Positions 16,105-25,166 are shown, counted from the first letter of the stretch. The stretch is 64,000 bases of DNA from Nocardia transvalensis (GCF_015477765.1 NZ_JADLQQ010000008.1:186001-250000), one strand, 5' to 3'. Made by a program: numbers and translations. Notes: a model not told the origin generated them from the letters alone.

Positions 16105-17178
16105 TCAGCCGACGACCGCGAGGTACTCGCCGTAGAACAGCGAGAGACCGAAGGCCGCGGCGACCCCGGCGAGCAGCCAGAAGCGGATGGTGACGGTGGT
16201 TTCGGGCCACTTGCCCAACTCGAAATGGTGATGGAAGGGGGCCATTTTGAACAGCCGGGAGCGCGTGGTGCGAAACACGATGATCTGCAACAGAACCGAC
16301 AGGATCTCGGCGAAGTACAGCGCACCGACCACGGCCATCAGCAGAATCGTGTGGGTGGTGATCGAGAGCCCGGCGAGGAGGCCGCCCAGTGCGAGCGAGC
16401 CCGTATCGCCCATGATGATCTTCGCGGGCGCGGCGTTCCACCACAGAAAGCCGACGCATGCCGCGGCGCCCGCGGCACAGACCAGCGACAGATCCAGCGG
16501 ATCGCGGACCTGGTAGCAGCCGGTCGCAGGCGCGGTCGAGCACGCATTGACGTACTGCCACACGGTGACGATCACGTAGGCGCCGAGCGCGAAACCCATC
16601 GACCCCGCGGCCAGGCCGTCCAGACCGTCGGTGATGTTCACCGCATTGGACCACGCCACCACCAGAAAGCACACGAGCAGCAGGAAGGCGACCGTCCACA
16701 GCGAGACCGTGGTGATATCGCGGACGTAGGACAGATGCCTGCTGGCCGGAGTCAGTTCGTGCCGGTCCGGGAATTGCAGTGCCAGCACGCCGAAAATGAT
16801 TGCCGCACTGAGCTGACCGACGTACTTGCCGGTCGCGGTCAGCCCCAGATTGCGTCGATTACGTAATTTGATGTAGTCGTCGAGGAATCCGACGACGCCG
16901 AGCGCGGTGGCCAGACCGAGGACCAGCAGTCCCGAGGCGGACGGCCCGGCGAGGTCGCCGATCCCGATCAGGTGTGCGCCGAGATATCCGGCCCAGAGCC
17001 CGATCAGGATGGCGATCCCGCCCATGGTGGGCGTGCCGCGTTTGGCCTGATGGCTGGCCGGTCCGTCGGGCCTGATCTCCTGTCCGAGCTGTTTTGTCGT
17101 GAACAGCCGGATCAACAACGGCGTCACGGTGATCGACACGGCCAGCGCGATCAGCGCCGCGAACATGATGTGTTTCAT
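16105..17178 (-). CDS. mraY: MraY-type phospho-MurNAc-pentapeptide transferase (orphan copy)
   Basis: MraY moves phospho-MurNAc-pentapeptide from UDP to undecaprenyl (here probably decaprenyl) phosphate, making lipid I at the cytoplasmic membrane face. It has 357 residues and about ten membrane segments. Catalytic features are intact: D100-D101 (FLDDYIK), NITDGLDG (181-188), MGDTGS (about 265) and the HHH loop (about 310). ATG 17178 gives the standard MKHIMFAALIALAVS start. There are no mur or fts genes around it, so it is outside the division/cell-wall cluster where mraY normally lies and is probably a second copy. It could be a paralogue with different inhibitor sensitivity. Confidence 0.92.
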   Translation of the reverse strand: MKHIMFAALIALAVSITVTPLLIRLFTTKQLGQEIRPDGPASHQAKRGTPTMGGIAILIGLWAGYLGAHLIGIGDLAGPSASGLLVLGLATALGVVGFLDDYIKLRNRRNLGLTATGKYVGQLSAAIIFGVLALQFPDRHELTPASRHLSYVRDITTVSLWTVAFLLLVCFLVVAWSNAVNITDGLDGLAAGSMGFALGAYVIVTVWQYVNACSTAPATGCYQVRDPLDLSLVCAAGAAACVGFLWWNAAPAKIIMGDTGSLALGGLLAGLSITTHTILLMAVVGALYFAEILSVLLQIIVFRTTRSRLFKMAPFHHHFELGKWPETTVTIRFWLLAGVAAAFGLSLFYGEYLAVVG

Positions 17179-17395
17179 CCATCCCCCGGGTAGGGCCGAA
17201 CCGGCGCCGACCGCCGTGCGGGCGGTCGGGCACATGTATGCATCCCGGAGATGCTAACCAAGATCAGGCGTGCACCCCGGCGCGACGGGGAGTATGCGGC
17301 TGCCCACGGGACTCGGGGCATGGCAAGCTGGGGCGTAACGGCATCGCCGCGAACCCGACCTTCCGGGTAGAGGAAACGCTCCGGGAGGAATGCAT

Positions 17396-18043
17396 ATGAG
17401 AAGAACCATCGGCGCTGTCCTGACGGCGCTCGCGGTGACCGTGCCGGTCGCGGCGTGTCAGGGCGGCACGACGCAGCCGACCGGGACGACCGCACCGGCG
17501 GGGCCACCTGTCGCGCAGGACACCTCGGTGCGGATGGATACGGTGTCGCCGATCACGCAGGCGCCGCCGCGGACCTCGGCCGCGATGACGTCGGCCCCGC
17601 CCCAGGATGTGCCGGTGACCAGTGGGCACGGTCTGTGTGTGGATATCAACTCGGGTGTGGTGCACGCCGCGCTCATGTCGCTCGGACCCGCACCGGGCGG
17701 TGAACCGTACATCCCGGACCAGGCGAGTTCGGAACCTCTCGGTTCGTGTCCGCAGCTGCTGTGGGTGCTGGCGGCGACCCCGGGAGGCACGGCCAGTTCA
17801 CCGTGGCACGTGTTGTTCTTCAACCATTCCGGCTACCTCGGCACCGCGACGGCGAAGGCGACCGCCTACACGTCGGTGGTCGGTTCCGCCGACCGCAGCG
17901 TGCAGGTGCGATACCGGTGGCTGACCGGCGACGACGCCAACTGCTGCCCATCCGGAGGCCCGGTCGTGATCACCTTCGCCCTCGGCGCCGACGGCCGGAC
18001 CGTCACCCCGGATCGCCCGATCCCGCCGGAGGTCGCCCGATAG
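17396..18043 (+). CDS. LppP/LprE-like lipoprotein
   Basis: A 215-residue predicted lipoprotein. The signal peptide MRRTIGAVLTALAVTVPVAAC ends in a VAAC lipobox, followed by a Thr/Pro-rich linker and a globular part with LCVDINSGVVHAALMSL, LWVLAATPGG and the Cys pair NCCPSGGPVVITF. The pattern resembles the LppP/LprE family of mycobacteria, of unknown role. ATG 17396 is preferred over 17390 because GGGAGG (17383-17388) is then 7 bases away. It is divergent from mraY and convergent with the AraC gene. Confidence 0.75.
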   Translation: MRRTIGAVLTALAVTVPVAACQGGTTQPTGTTAPAGPPVAQDTSVRMDTVSPITQAPPRTSAAMTSAPPQDVPVTSGHGLCVDINSGVVHAALMSLGPAPGGEPYIPDQASSEPLGSCPQLLWVLAATPGGTASSPWHVLFFNHSGYLGTATAKATAYTSVVGSADRSVQVRYRWLTGDDANCCPSGGPVVITFALGADGRTVTPDRPIPPEVAR

Positions 18044-18048
18044 GCCTG

Positions 18049-18813
18049 TCACCGGCCGTGATCGGCGAAATCGAATCGAACGCCCGTGGCGAGCAGGGCG
18101 GTAGCCGACAGGCCGAACATGCGGTGAAAGTTCTCGCTGAAGTGCGACAGCGAGGCGAAACCGGCGTCCACGGCGCAGCGGGTGAGGTCGTGGCCGTCGG
18201 TGAAACCGCGTGCGACCGAGAGCATGCGGGCCCACTGGCGGTATCGGCGGAAGGTGGTGCCGGTCTGCTCGGAGAACGTGCGCAGCAGATGGGAGGTGGA
18301 GACCCCGACCAGGGCCGCCGCTTCCTCGGCACTCAGCTCCGCCGCCGGATCGTCGCGAACGATCCTCGCCACCTTCGCGATTCGTGGATCGATGGTGCTG
18401 GGGGCGGGGATACTCGCCTGCTCGATGATTCGATCGATATCGAGGTCGATGCCCGCGGCAACCAATTCGTCCTCGTTTCGGTGTTCGAAGCCGAAAGGCC
18501 CTATGCTGCGGCGCATCTCGGCCATGCAGCGCTGACCCGCGAGCGGGTCGACGAGCATATACAGCATGCGTCCCTCGCACGCCGGGAGGTGGTGGACGAT
18601 CCGGGCGGGGGAGTAGCCGCTGCGCACCCGCACCGTTCCCAGACTGTCGGCGGCGAAGTCGAAGGGCCCGTCCAGTCCGACCGCCAGGCAGCCGATCGAG
18701 GTGGAGTGCGGATCGATCGACAGCGCCGGTCCCACGTAACCCGCATGGCCCGGCCGAATCCACATCGCCGGCGCGGGCGGACCGCATGATTCTGAAAGCG
18801 CGACACCCTGCAC
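18049..18813 (-). CDS. AraC-family transcriptional regulator
   Basis: A 254-residue regulator with an N-terminal ligand-type domain (about 1-125) and a C-terminal AraC double helix-turn-helix (about 150-248). The first helix pair is in the segment AAALVGVSTSHLLRTFSEQTG, and the family signature AGFASLSHFSENFHRMFGLSA follows. The start is GTG 18813; a later ATG giving MWIRPGHAGYV is possible. It is divergent from the M28 peptidase gene 59 bases away, which may be its target. Confidence 0.87.
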   Translation of the reverse strand: MQGVALSESCGPPAPAMWIRPGHAGYVGPALSIDPHSTSIGCLAVGLDGPFDFAADSLGTVRVRSGYSPARIVHHLPACEGRMLYMLVDPLAGQRCMAEMRRSIGPFGFEHRNEDELVAAGIDLDIDRIIEQASIPAPSTIDPRIAKVARIVRDDPAAELSAEEAAALVGVSTSHLLRTFSEQTGTTFRRYRQWARMLSVARGFTDGHDLTRCAVDAGFASLSHFSENFHRMFGLSATALLATGVRFDFADHGR

Positions 18814-18872
18814 TCTTGCCAGGCTAATCGCAATCGACCCGGGGGATCGGGCCGCAGCGAGAAGGGTGTCCG

Positions 18873-20051
18873 GTGACAGACGAAGCGTTGTATCTTGCCC
18901 AGACCGATACGGGTCGGCCGCCGGAGGGGATGGCCGACCTGGTCGAGGCGTTGGCTCGGCTGGATCGGCGCACCACGTCCCCCGGTGAGCGCCGGTCCGC
19001 CGAGCTGTTGGCGGCCCGATTGGCCGAGGCGGGGGCGCGGCAGGTCGACATCACCGAGTTCCGCGGCCAATCCTCCTGGGTGCCTATGCACCTCGGCCAT
19101 CTCGCCGCGGCCGCGATCATCGGGCTGCTGCCGGGGCCGCTGGCGCGGTTGGCGGCCGTGGCCGTGGCCGTCTCCTACGAATCGGAGGTCAGCGGGCGCA
19201 ATCAGTGGCTGCGGCGGCTGCTTCCGGCGGGTCGTGGCGCATCGGTCTCGGCTCGGATTCCGGCGCACGGAGTACCGCGGCGCGCCTTACTGCTGATCGC
19301 GCACCACGATGCCGCACACAACGGCCTGGTGTGGCATCCGAAAACCATTGCGCTGAACCGGTTCCGATCACGTCGCACCGGCCGTGCGGTGCCGAGTCAC
19401 CTGCCCGCACTCGCGGCGATCGTGGCGGCCGCACTGCCGGGCGCCGTGCCGCGCCGAGCGTCCGGGCTCGCGTCGGCCGCGCTGGCGCTGGTCATGATCC
19501 AATCGCTGCGCAGCCCGACCACGCCGGGTGCCAACGACAACGCCACCGGCGTCGCGGCGGCCGTCGAACTCGCTCGGCGGCTGCATGCCGACCCGCTGGC
19601 CGAGACCGAGGTGGTCATCCTGCTTCCCGGCGGGGAGGAAGCGGGAAATGCCGGTATGCGCGCATGGCTGCGGCGGCACCGGGACCGGTTCGATCCCGCG
19701 CACACGCTGGCGATCGGACTCGACTCGCTGGGCAGCGGTGGCCACCTGGTCGTCGCCCGCAGGGAAGGTCTGACCGGCTGGATGGCCGAGCGCGACGTGG
19801 CCGCGGCCCAGCGCATCGCTACCCGGTCGGGCATCGCGCTTCCGGCGGTGACCTTTCCCAACGTCTGCGATACCAGCATCGCCAAACAGGCCGGTATGCG
19901 GGCGATCTCGCTGCTGTCCTACGACCGCGGCTGGATCCGTCACCTCCATCTGCGCGCCGATACCGCCGATTCGATCGGCTGGAACACCGTCACCGACGCG
20001 ATCGAATTGACCGAGGGGCTCGCCCGAGCCTGGGACAGAGGAGGACTCTGA
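18873..20051 (+). CDS. M28-family metallopeptidase
   Basis: A 392-residue protein with the M28 di-zinc peptidase pattern. The metal ligands fit His/Asp in AHHDAAHNG (about 143), Asp in GANDNATG (about 222) and the EE pair of GGEEAGNAG (about 253). Hydrophobic stretches at about 72-105 and 170-205 suggest membrane association within the peptidase fold. The stop overlaps the start of the enoyl-CoA hydratase-like gene (TGATG), so the two are translated together. The substrate is unknown. The start is GTG 18873. Confidence 0.82.
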   Translation: MTDEALYLAQTDTGRPPEGMADLVEALARLDRRTTSPGERRSAELLAARLAEAGARQVDITEFRGQSSWVPMHLGHLAAAAIIGLLPGPLARLAAVAVAVSYESEVSGRNQWLRRLLPAGRGASVSARIPAHGVPRRALLLIAHHDAAHNGLVWHPKTIALNRFRSRRTGRAVPSHLPALAAIVAAALPGAVPRRASGLASAALALVMIQSLRSPTTPGANDNATGVAAAVELARRLHADPLAETEVVILLPGGEEAGNAGMRAWLRRHRDRFDPAHTLAIGLDSLGSGGHLVVARREGLTGWMAERDVAAAQRIATRSGIALPAVTFPNVCDTSIAKQAGMRAISLLSYDRGWIRHLHLRADTADSIGWNTVTDAIELTEGLARAWDRGGL

Positions 20052-20998
20052 TGGCCGACTACCGCCGGTTTCGCACCGAACAGCACGGTCAGGTGCTGAT
20101 GGTGTGGTTCGACAATCCGCCGCGGCACTTCTTCGACGAGCAGATGAGTATCGAACTCGACGATCTGACTCGGCGGCTGCGGCGTGACCGCACGACACGT
20201 GCGGTGGTATTCACCGGTTCCGGTGACCACTACCTGACCCATTTCGATGTGCCGGAGCTGCTGCACGGGGCCCAACGTACGCCCTTCCCGGTGCCCTACG
20301 CGGCGGCCAAACTTGTTGTGGCAGACGCCATGCTGGGCCGAGTGCGGTCCGTGGACCGAAAGTTGCGGCGCACTCCTGCCCGCGGGGTGCTGGTGATGAT
20401 GCGGACCTACGCCGCCCTGCGCCGGATGAACCGGATGGACAAGGTCGTCGTCACTGCCATCAATGGCCTCGCGCTCGGCATGGGCTGTATCTTCGCCCTC
20501 GCCTGCGACATTCGGCTGATGGCCGGCCATCAGCAGATCGGCCTGCCCGAGTCCGGACTGGGCCTGCTCGCCGCGGCCGGTGGCACACAGCGCCTGGTCC
20601 GGCTCGTCGGCCCGGGCCGCGCCCTCGACCTGCTGCTCGACGGACGCTGGCTCGGCGCCACCGAAGCCGCCGACCTCGGCCTGATCCACCGCGCCGTCCC
20701 AGCGCCCGAATTGCTACCCGAGACAATGGCCATCGCGCAGCGCCTGGCCACCCGCTCACCTCAGATCACCCGAGAGATCAAGCGCATGGTCTACGACGCG
20801 GGCTCCCGCCCGTTCGCCACCGCCGCCCGCATGGAGGCGGCCAGCCTGCTCACCACCATGACCTCCGCCCACACCGAGCAGCGCCTGCGCGCCTACCGCG
20901 ACTGGCTCGCCGCACCCGACTCGATCACAGACGAGGTTGTGCGCCAAGGCTTTTCCGCCCTGCTCGACGGTTCCCTCCCGCCTACGCCGCAGGAGTAG
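20051..20998 (+). CDS. Enoyl-CoA hydratase/isomerase-family protein
   Basis: A 315-residue crotonase-fold protein. It has the CoA-binding and oxyanion-hole region around VVTAINGLALGMGCIFALACDIRLMA, followed by IGLPESGLGLLAAAGGTQRLVRLVG, which carries the Glu used by hydratases. An unusual insertion (about 85-125) replaces the usual short loop, so the exact reaction is open. It is translationally coupled to the M28 peptidase upstream (1-base overlap). Its 3-prime end overlaps the convergent MFS gene by 17 bases. Confidence 0.87.
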   Translation: MADYRRFRTEQHGQVLMVWFDNPPRHFFDEQMSIELDDLTRRLRRDRTTRAVVFTGSGDHYLTHFDVPELLHGAQRTPFPVPYAAAKLVVADAMLGRVRSVDRKLRRTPARGVLVMMRTYAALRRMNRMDKVVVTAINGLALGMGCIFALACDIRLMAGHQQIGLPESGLGLLAAAGGTQRLVRLVGPGRALDLLLDGRWLGATEAADLGLIHRAVPAPELLPETMAIAQRLATRSPQITREIKRMVYDAGSRPFATAARMEAASLLTTMTSAHTEQRLRAYRDWLAAPDSITDEVVRQGFSALLDGSLPPTPQE

Positions 20999-22202
20999 GG
21001 ACGGCCATGGTGCGGGCCCGGTAGGTGAGATAGCCCGCCAGCACGGCCGCGACGAGGAGGAGGGCGCCGACGTAGCCTGCCAACCCGGCCCAGCCGTGGC
21101 TGCCGTAAGCCAGGCCCGCGGCGGCGCCGACGAGGGAGCTGCCCAGATAGTAGAAGAACAGGTAGAGCGACGAGGCGGCGGCGCGGTTGTGCGTGGCGGC
21201 GGCGCCGACCCATCCGCTGGCCACCGAGTGGGCGCCGAAAAACCCTGTGGTGCACAGCAGTACGCCGATGAGCAGGATCGGCAGCCGGTCCGGGACGGTG
21301 AGTGCGAGCCCGATGCCCATGGTGAGGATCGAGACGATCAGCACACGGGTGCGGCCGAGTCGGTCCGAGAGCCGACCGGCGATCGTGGACGACGCCGTCC
21401 CGCCCAGATACATCACGAAGACCAAACCGACAGTGGCCGCGGACAATCCGAACGGGTCGTGGATGAGCCGATAGCCGAGGAAGTTGTACACCGACACGAA
21501 ACCGCCCATCAGGACGAAGGCCAGTCCGAACAACGCCAGCAGTGTTCGGTGTCGCAGATGGCCGACCAGATCCCGTGCCAGCGTTGCGATATCGAGCGGC
21601 TGGGCGACGAATCGGTGCGACGGAGGCAGCCACCGCACGAACCAGATCGCGCACAGCGCCGCGGCCGCCGCGACCACGGCGGCGCTCCACCGCCACGACG
21701 CCACCTCCAGCGTGAACGCGGGAATGAGCCGTCCCGCAAGGCCTCCCACAGTGGTCCCGGCGACGTAGACGCCCATCGTCGCCCCCAGGCCGCCCGCGCC
21801 GATCTCCTCGGCCAGATACGCCATCGCCACCGCCGGAACCCCGGCCAACGCCACGCCCTGCAGCGCCCGGCCGAGCAACAGCACCTCGAGGCTCGGGCTG
21901 AACGGCAGCAGCAGCCCGATCGCGGTGGCCGCCACCGCCGACACGACCATGACCCGGGTCCGCCCGAACCGGCCCGACAGCACGCTCACCGGCACGATCG
22001 CCGCCGCCAGCAGGCCGGTGGTCAGCGACACCGCCAGCGCGGCATGCGCCGGGGTTGCGGCGAAGGCCGCCGACAGGCTCGGCAGCAGCGCCTGGGCGCT
22101 GTACAGCGAGGCGAACGTGGTCAGACCCGCGGCGAACAGTGCCAGCGTGATCCGGCGCTCGCGGACTGCGGTGTCGGAGGTGGTAGCGGTCGCGGCGATC
22201 AT
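20982..22202 (-). CDS. MFS transporter (drug-efflux type)
   Basis: A 406-residue major facilitator with about 12 membrane segments in two halves. The loop-2/3 motifs GRFGRTRVMVVSA (about 77) and GRLSDRLGRTRVLIVS (second half) are both present. The N-terminus resembles proton-driven efflux proteins of the YnfM type. ATG 22202 is the working start; an in-frame ATG at 22244 would add 14 residues. It is divergent from a LysR regulator, the usual arrangement for control of an exporter by its neighbour. Confidence 0.88.
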   Translation of the reverse strand: MIAATATTSDTAVRERRITLALFAAGLTTFASLYSAQALLPSLSAAFAATPAHAALAVSLTTGLLAAAIVPVSVLSGRFGRTRVMVVSAVAATAIGLLLPFSPSLEVLLLGRALQGVALAGVPAVAMAYLAEEIGAGGLGATMGVYVAGTTVGGLAGRLIPAFTLEVASWRWSAAVVAAAAALCAIWFVRWLPPSHRFVAQPLDIATLARDLVGHLRHRTLLALFGLAFVLMGGFVSVYNFLGYRLIHDPFGLSAATVGLVFVMYLGGTASSTIAGRLSDRLGRTRVLIVSILTMGIGLALTVPDRLPILLIGVLLCTTGFFGAHSVASGWVGAAATHNRAAASSLYLFFYYLGSSLVGAAAGLAYGSHGWAGLAGYVGALLLVAAVLAGYLTYRARTMAVPTPAA

Positions 22203-22304
22203 GTTCTCAGCATGGGCATGCGGCACTTCCGAAAGGAAATGCATAATAATGGGTAGCTTAATGCAGTTCTTGAATTTGCCCAGTTCAGGCCAGGGAGCCC
22301 GTCC

Positions 22305-23192
22305 ATGCCGAGTGACGATCTGCACTGGTTTCTCACCCTCGCCGAACTCCAGCACGTCGGCGGCGCGGCCGACCGCCTGCACATGTCCCAGCCGACACTG
22401 TCGCGCATGCTGGCCCGGCTGGAACGCCGCATCGGGGTGCCGCTGTTCGACCGGCACGGAAAACGGTTGGTTCTCAACGACTTCGGCCGGGTGTATTACG
22501 AACACGCCCGCCGCGCCCAGGCCGAACTCGACGCCGCCGGCCGGGAACTGGCCGATCTGGCCAATCCCGCCAAGGGAGTCGTGCGGCTGTCGTTTCAGCA
22601 CTCGTTCGGGGCGCGCCTGGTGCCCGAGTTGATCGCCGGGTTCCGGCGCGGCTCCGGGCGAATCACGTTCACGCTCACCCAGGACGCCGCCGAGGTGGTC
22701 ACCGCGCGCGTGCTCGACGGCGACGCCGACCTGGGCCTGGTCTCGCCGCGGCCCGCGGCCACCGGCCTGGGGTGGCGCACCCTGCTGCGGCAGAAGCTGG
22801 CGCTCGCGGTGCCCGCCGATCATCGCCTGGCCGGGCGTCGGCAGGTGCGGCTGGCCGAGGCCGCCGACGCCGAATTCATCGCCATGCACCGCAGCTTCGG
22901 CATGCGGCGCATCCTCGACGATCTGTGTGCCGCCGCCGATTTCCGCCCGCGCACCGGCCTGGAGTCCAGCGATCTGGTCACCGTGGCGGGCCTGGTGGCG
23001 GCCGGATTAGGGGTCGCGGTGCTGCCGCTCGAGGAGGCGCCGGTCCGCGGTCCGCAGCCCGGCCCGGTGCTGATCCCGCTGGCCGATCCGGGTGCGACAC
23101 GCGCGGTGGGGCTGATCTGGTCGGCGACGGCCGCGCCGTCGGAGGCCGTGCGCCGATTCCGCGATTTCGCCTTCGACCGGGCCCAGCGCTGA
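22305..23192 (+). CDS. LysR-family transcriptional regulator
   Basis: A 295-residue LysR regulator. The N-terminal winged helix (about 1-62) reads LHWFLTLAELQHVGGAADRLHMSQPTLSRMLARLERRIGVPLFDR, and residues 90-290 form the effector-binding fold. It lies back to back with the MFS exporter gene. The 102-base intergenic region is AT-rich and contains TGCAT (22240-22244) and ATGCA (22261-22265), a weak dyad that might be part of its binding site. It probably regulates the exporter in response to an unknown compound. Confidence 0.9.
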   Translation: MPSDDLHWFLTLAELQHVGGAADRLHMSQPTLSRMLARLERRIGVPLFDRHGKRLVLNDFGRVYYEHARRAQAELDAAGRELADLANPAKGVVRLSFQHSFGARLVPELIAGFRRGSGRITFTLTQDAAEVVTARVLDGDADLGLVSPRPAATGLGWRTLLRQKLALAVPADHRLAGRRQVRLAEAADAEFIAMHRSFGMRRILDDLCAAADFRPRTGLESSDLVTVAGLVAAGLGVAVLPLEEAPVRGPQPGPVLIPLADPGATRAVGLIWSATAAPSEAVRRFRDFAFDRAQR

Positions 23193-23238
23193 CCTGCTGG
23201 TTGCGGGTTATTCACTGGGCGGTGTCGGTGGTCGGCGC

Positions 23239-23244
23239 TAAACT
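23239..23244 (+). promoter_or_regulatory. Candidate -10 box of the phoH operon
   Basis: TAAACT fits the actinobacterial -10 pattern TANNNT and lies 52 bases before the phoH start in an otherwise G/C-rich gap. No good -35 is visible at the proper distance, so this is tentative. Confidence 0.35.
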
Positions 23245-23295
23245 TGCATCACACATAACAGACGTTCGAGACCGGAAAGCAGGCCATAGCCACTA

Positions 23296-24408
23296 TTGCG
23301 AACTCCAGGTGAATTCGGCGATCCGACTACTCCTACGGCCGGCATCGGAGCCGGCGGCAACGGTTCGGGCCCAGCCGCGCGGACCGTGCGTTCCAGCATC
23401 GAACTCGCCCCCGAATCCGTCTTCGGCTTCCTCGGTTCCGCCGACGAGAACCTGCGCGAACTCGAGCGACTGCTGGATGCCGACATCCATGTCCGCGGCA
23501 ATTCGGTCACGCTGACCGGCAAGGCGCACGATGTGGCGCTGGCCGAGCGGGTGGTCGAGCAGCTCGTGGCGCTCACCGGCCGCAACCGCATGGTTAGTCC
23601 CGAGGCGGTGCGGCACACGGTATCCATGCTGACCGAGGGATCCTCCGATTCCCCGGCCGAGGTGCTCAGCCTGGACATTCTGTCGCGGCGGGGCAAGACG
23701 ATCCGTCCCAAGACCCTCAACCAGAAGCGCTACGTCGACGCGATCGATGCCCACACCATCGTGTTCGGCATCGGCCCGGCCGGTACCGGTAAGACGTATC
23801 TGGCGGTGGCGAAGGCGGTCCAGGCCCTCCAGAGCAAGCAGGTGACCAGGATCATCCTGACCCGGCCCGCGGTGGAGGCGGGGGAGCGGCTCGGTTTCCT
23901 GCCGGGCACGCTGAACGAGAAGATCGACCCCTACCTGCGCCCGCTCTACGATGCGCTGCACGACATGATGGATCCCGAGGCGATCCCGAAGCTCATGCAG
24001 TCCGGCGTGATCGAGGTGGCCCCGCTGGCGTACATGCGTGGCCGCAGTCTCAACGACTCGTTCATCATCCTGGACGAGGCGCAGAACACGACGCCCGAGC
24101 AGATGAAGATGTTCCTGACCCGCCTGGGCTTCGGCTCCAAGATCGTGGTCACCGGCGACATCACCCAGATCGATCTGCCCGGCGGCACGCAGTCCGGCCT
24201 GCGCGTCGTCAGCGACATCCTCTCCGAGGTCGACGACATCCACTTCGCCGAACTCACCTCCAGCGACGTAGTCCGCCACCGCCTGGTCTCGGACATCGTC
24301 GACGCCTACGACCGCTACGAGGCCGAAATCCGCCCCGAGGTCACCACGGCCCACTACCCAGGCAACCGCGCCCAACGCCGCGCAGCAAGCCGAGCGGGCC
24401 GCCGCTGA
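23296..24408 (+). CDS. phoH: PhoH-family ATPase
   Basis: A 370-residue PhoH protein: an N-terminal KH-like part (about 35-120), then the RNA-helicase-like ATPase with Walker A GPAGTGKT (about 159), RPAVEAGERLGFLPG, and Walker B FIILDEAQNTT (about 257). PhoH ATPases are linked to RNA metabolism and usually pair with YbeY, as here. The start is taken as TTG 23296 because close relatives have a 20-30 residue variable head before RSSIEL; GTG 23386 is the alternative. It heads the phoH-ybeY-hlyC-cda-era cluster. Confidence 0.92.
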   Translation: MRTPGEFGDPTTPTAGIGAGGNGSGPAARTVRSSIELAPESVFGFLGSADENLRELERLLDADIHVRGNSVTLTGKAHDVALAERVVEQLVALTGRNRMVSPEAVRHTVSMLTEGSSDSPAEVLSLDILSRRGKTIRPKTLNQKRYVDAIDAHTIVFGIGPAGTGKTYLAVAKAVQALQSKQVTRIILTRPAVEAGERLGFLPGTLNEKIDPYLRPLYDALHDMMDPEAIPKLMQSGVIEVAPLAYMRGRSLNDSFIILDEAQNTTPEQMKMFLTRLGFGSKIVVTGDITQIDLPGGTQSGLRVVSDILSEVDDIHFAELTSSDVVRHRLVSDIVDAYDRYEAEIRPEVTTAHYPGNRAQRRAASRAGRR

Positions 24409-24409
24409 C

Positions 24410-24444
24410 CCCTGCTGCGCATCGCTCCGCGCTGCGCAGCAGGG
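24410..24444 (+). repeat. Hairpin after phoH (outer inverted repeat, left copy)
   Basis: CCCTGCTGCGCA (24410-24421) pairs perfectly with TGCGCAGCAGGG (24433-24444) around an 11-base loop, starting 2 bases after the phoH stop. It could act as a terminator or attenuator. A related hairpin lies at 24550-24584. Confidence 0.75.
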
Positions 24445-24503
24445 AAACAGATGCCCCGGCGCTGCGGGGAAGCAAGGTGGGCCGCGCCGGTCCATGTTTC
24501 GCG

Positions 24504-24549
24504 GCGCGCCCGTTCTTGTTGGCTGCTGCGCAGCGCGCCCGTTCTTGTT
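24504..24549 (+). repeat. Direct repeat GCGCGCCCGTTCTTGTT, two copies
   Basis: The 17-base word GCGCGCCCGTTCTTGTT occurs exactly at 24504-24520 and 24533-24549, 29 bases apart start to start. The second copy abuts the second hairpin. With the flanking hairpins it makes the 203-base phoH-ybeY gap a composite repeat region without an ORF. Confidence 0.8.
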
Positions 24550-24584
24550 CCCTGCTGTGCAGCGCAGCGCGATGCGCAGCAGGG
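24550..24584 (+). repeat. Hairpin before ybeY (right copy)
   Basis: CCCTGCTGTGCA (24550-24561) pairs with TGCGCAGCAGGG (24573-24584) with one G-T wobble. The right arm is identical to that of the hairpin at 24410-24444. It ends 27 bases before the ybeY start. Confidence 0.75.
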
Positions 24585-24611
24585 ATCCACAGGTGACATA
24601 AGCTGAGGGCC

Positions 24612-25166
24612 GTGAGTATCGAGATCGCCAACGAGTCGGGTATGGATGTATCCGAGGAAGAGCTTGTCAGTGTCGCGCGGTTCGTGATCGCTCAGATGGA
24701 TGTGCATCCGGCGGCCGAGCTGTCGATGGTGCTGGTCGATCTCGACACCATGGCCGATCTGCACATGCGGTGGATGGAGCTGCCGGGGCCGACCGATGTG
24801 ATGTCGTTCCCGATGGACGAGCTCGAGCCGGGTGGGCGTCCCGACAGCGCCGAACCGGGCCCATCCATGCTCGGCGACATCGTGCTCTGCCCGGAGTTCG
24901 CCGCCGCGCAGGCCACCAAGGCCGGACATTCGCTCGATCACGAACTGGCGCTGCTCACCGTGCACGGCGTCCTTCACCTGCTCGGCTACGACCATGCCGA
25001 GCCGGAGGAGGAGAAGGAGATGTTCGGCCTGCAGAACCGGCTGCTCGGCGAGTGGTACGAGAGCCTGCGCGAGGCGCAGCGTCGTGCCGAACTCGCCGAA
25101 CGCGATCGCCGCCTGCTGGGTAAGACCGGATTCACCGCGCCCGGTGATCCTTTGGGCCCGGCGTGA
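24612..25166 (+). CDS. ybeY: Endoribonuclease YbeY
   Basis: YbeY is a zinc endoribonuclease needed for 16S rRNA 3-prime maturation and ribosome quality control. It has 184 residues. The metal motif HGVLHLLGYDH (about 118-128) supplies the three His ligands, and the conserved DVMSFPMDE segment precedes it. A charged helical C-terminal extension of about 40 residues is usual for actinobacterial members. The start is GTG 24612. Its stop overlaps the GTG of the next gene by 4 bases, so the two are coupled. Confidence 0.94.
   Translation: MSIEIANESGMDVSEEELVSVARFVIAQMDVHPAAELSMVLVDLDTMADLHMRWMELPGPTDVMSFPMDELEPGGRPDSAEPGPSMLGDIVLCPEFAAAQATKAGHSLDHELALLTVHGVLHLLGYDHAEPEEEKEMFGLQNRLLGEWYESLREAQRRAELAERDRRLLGKTGFTAPGDPLGPA

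Noticed and set aside
22240..22265. TGCAT and ATGCA dyad between the MFS and LysR genes
   Set aside because: The 5-base arms with a 16-base gap are too weak to claim as the LysR site; mentioned only in the LysR entry.
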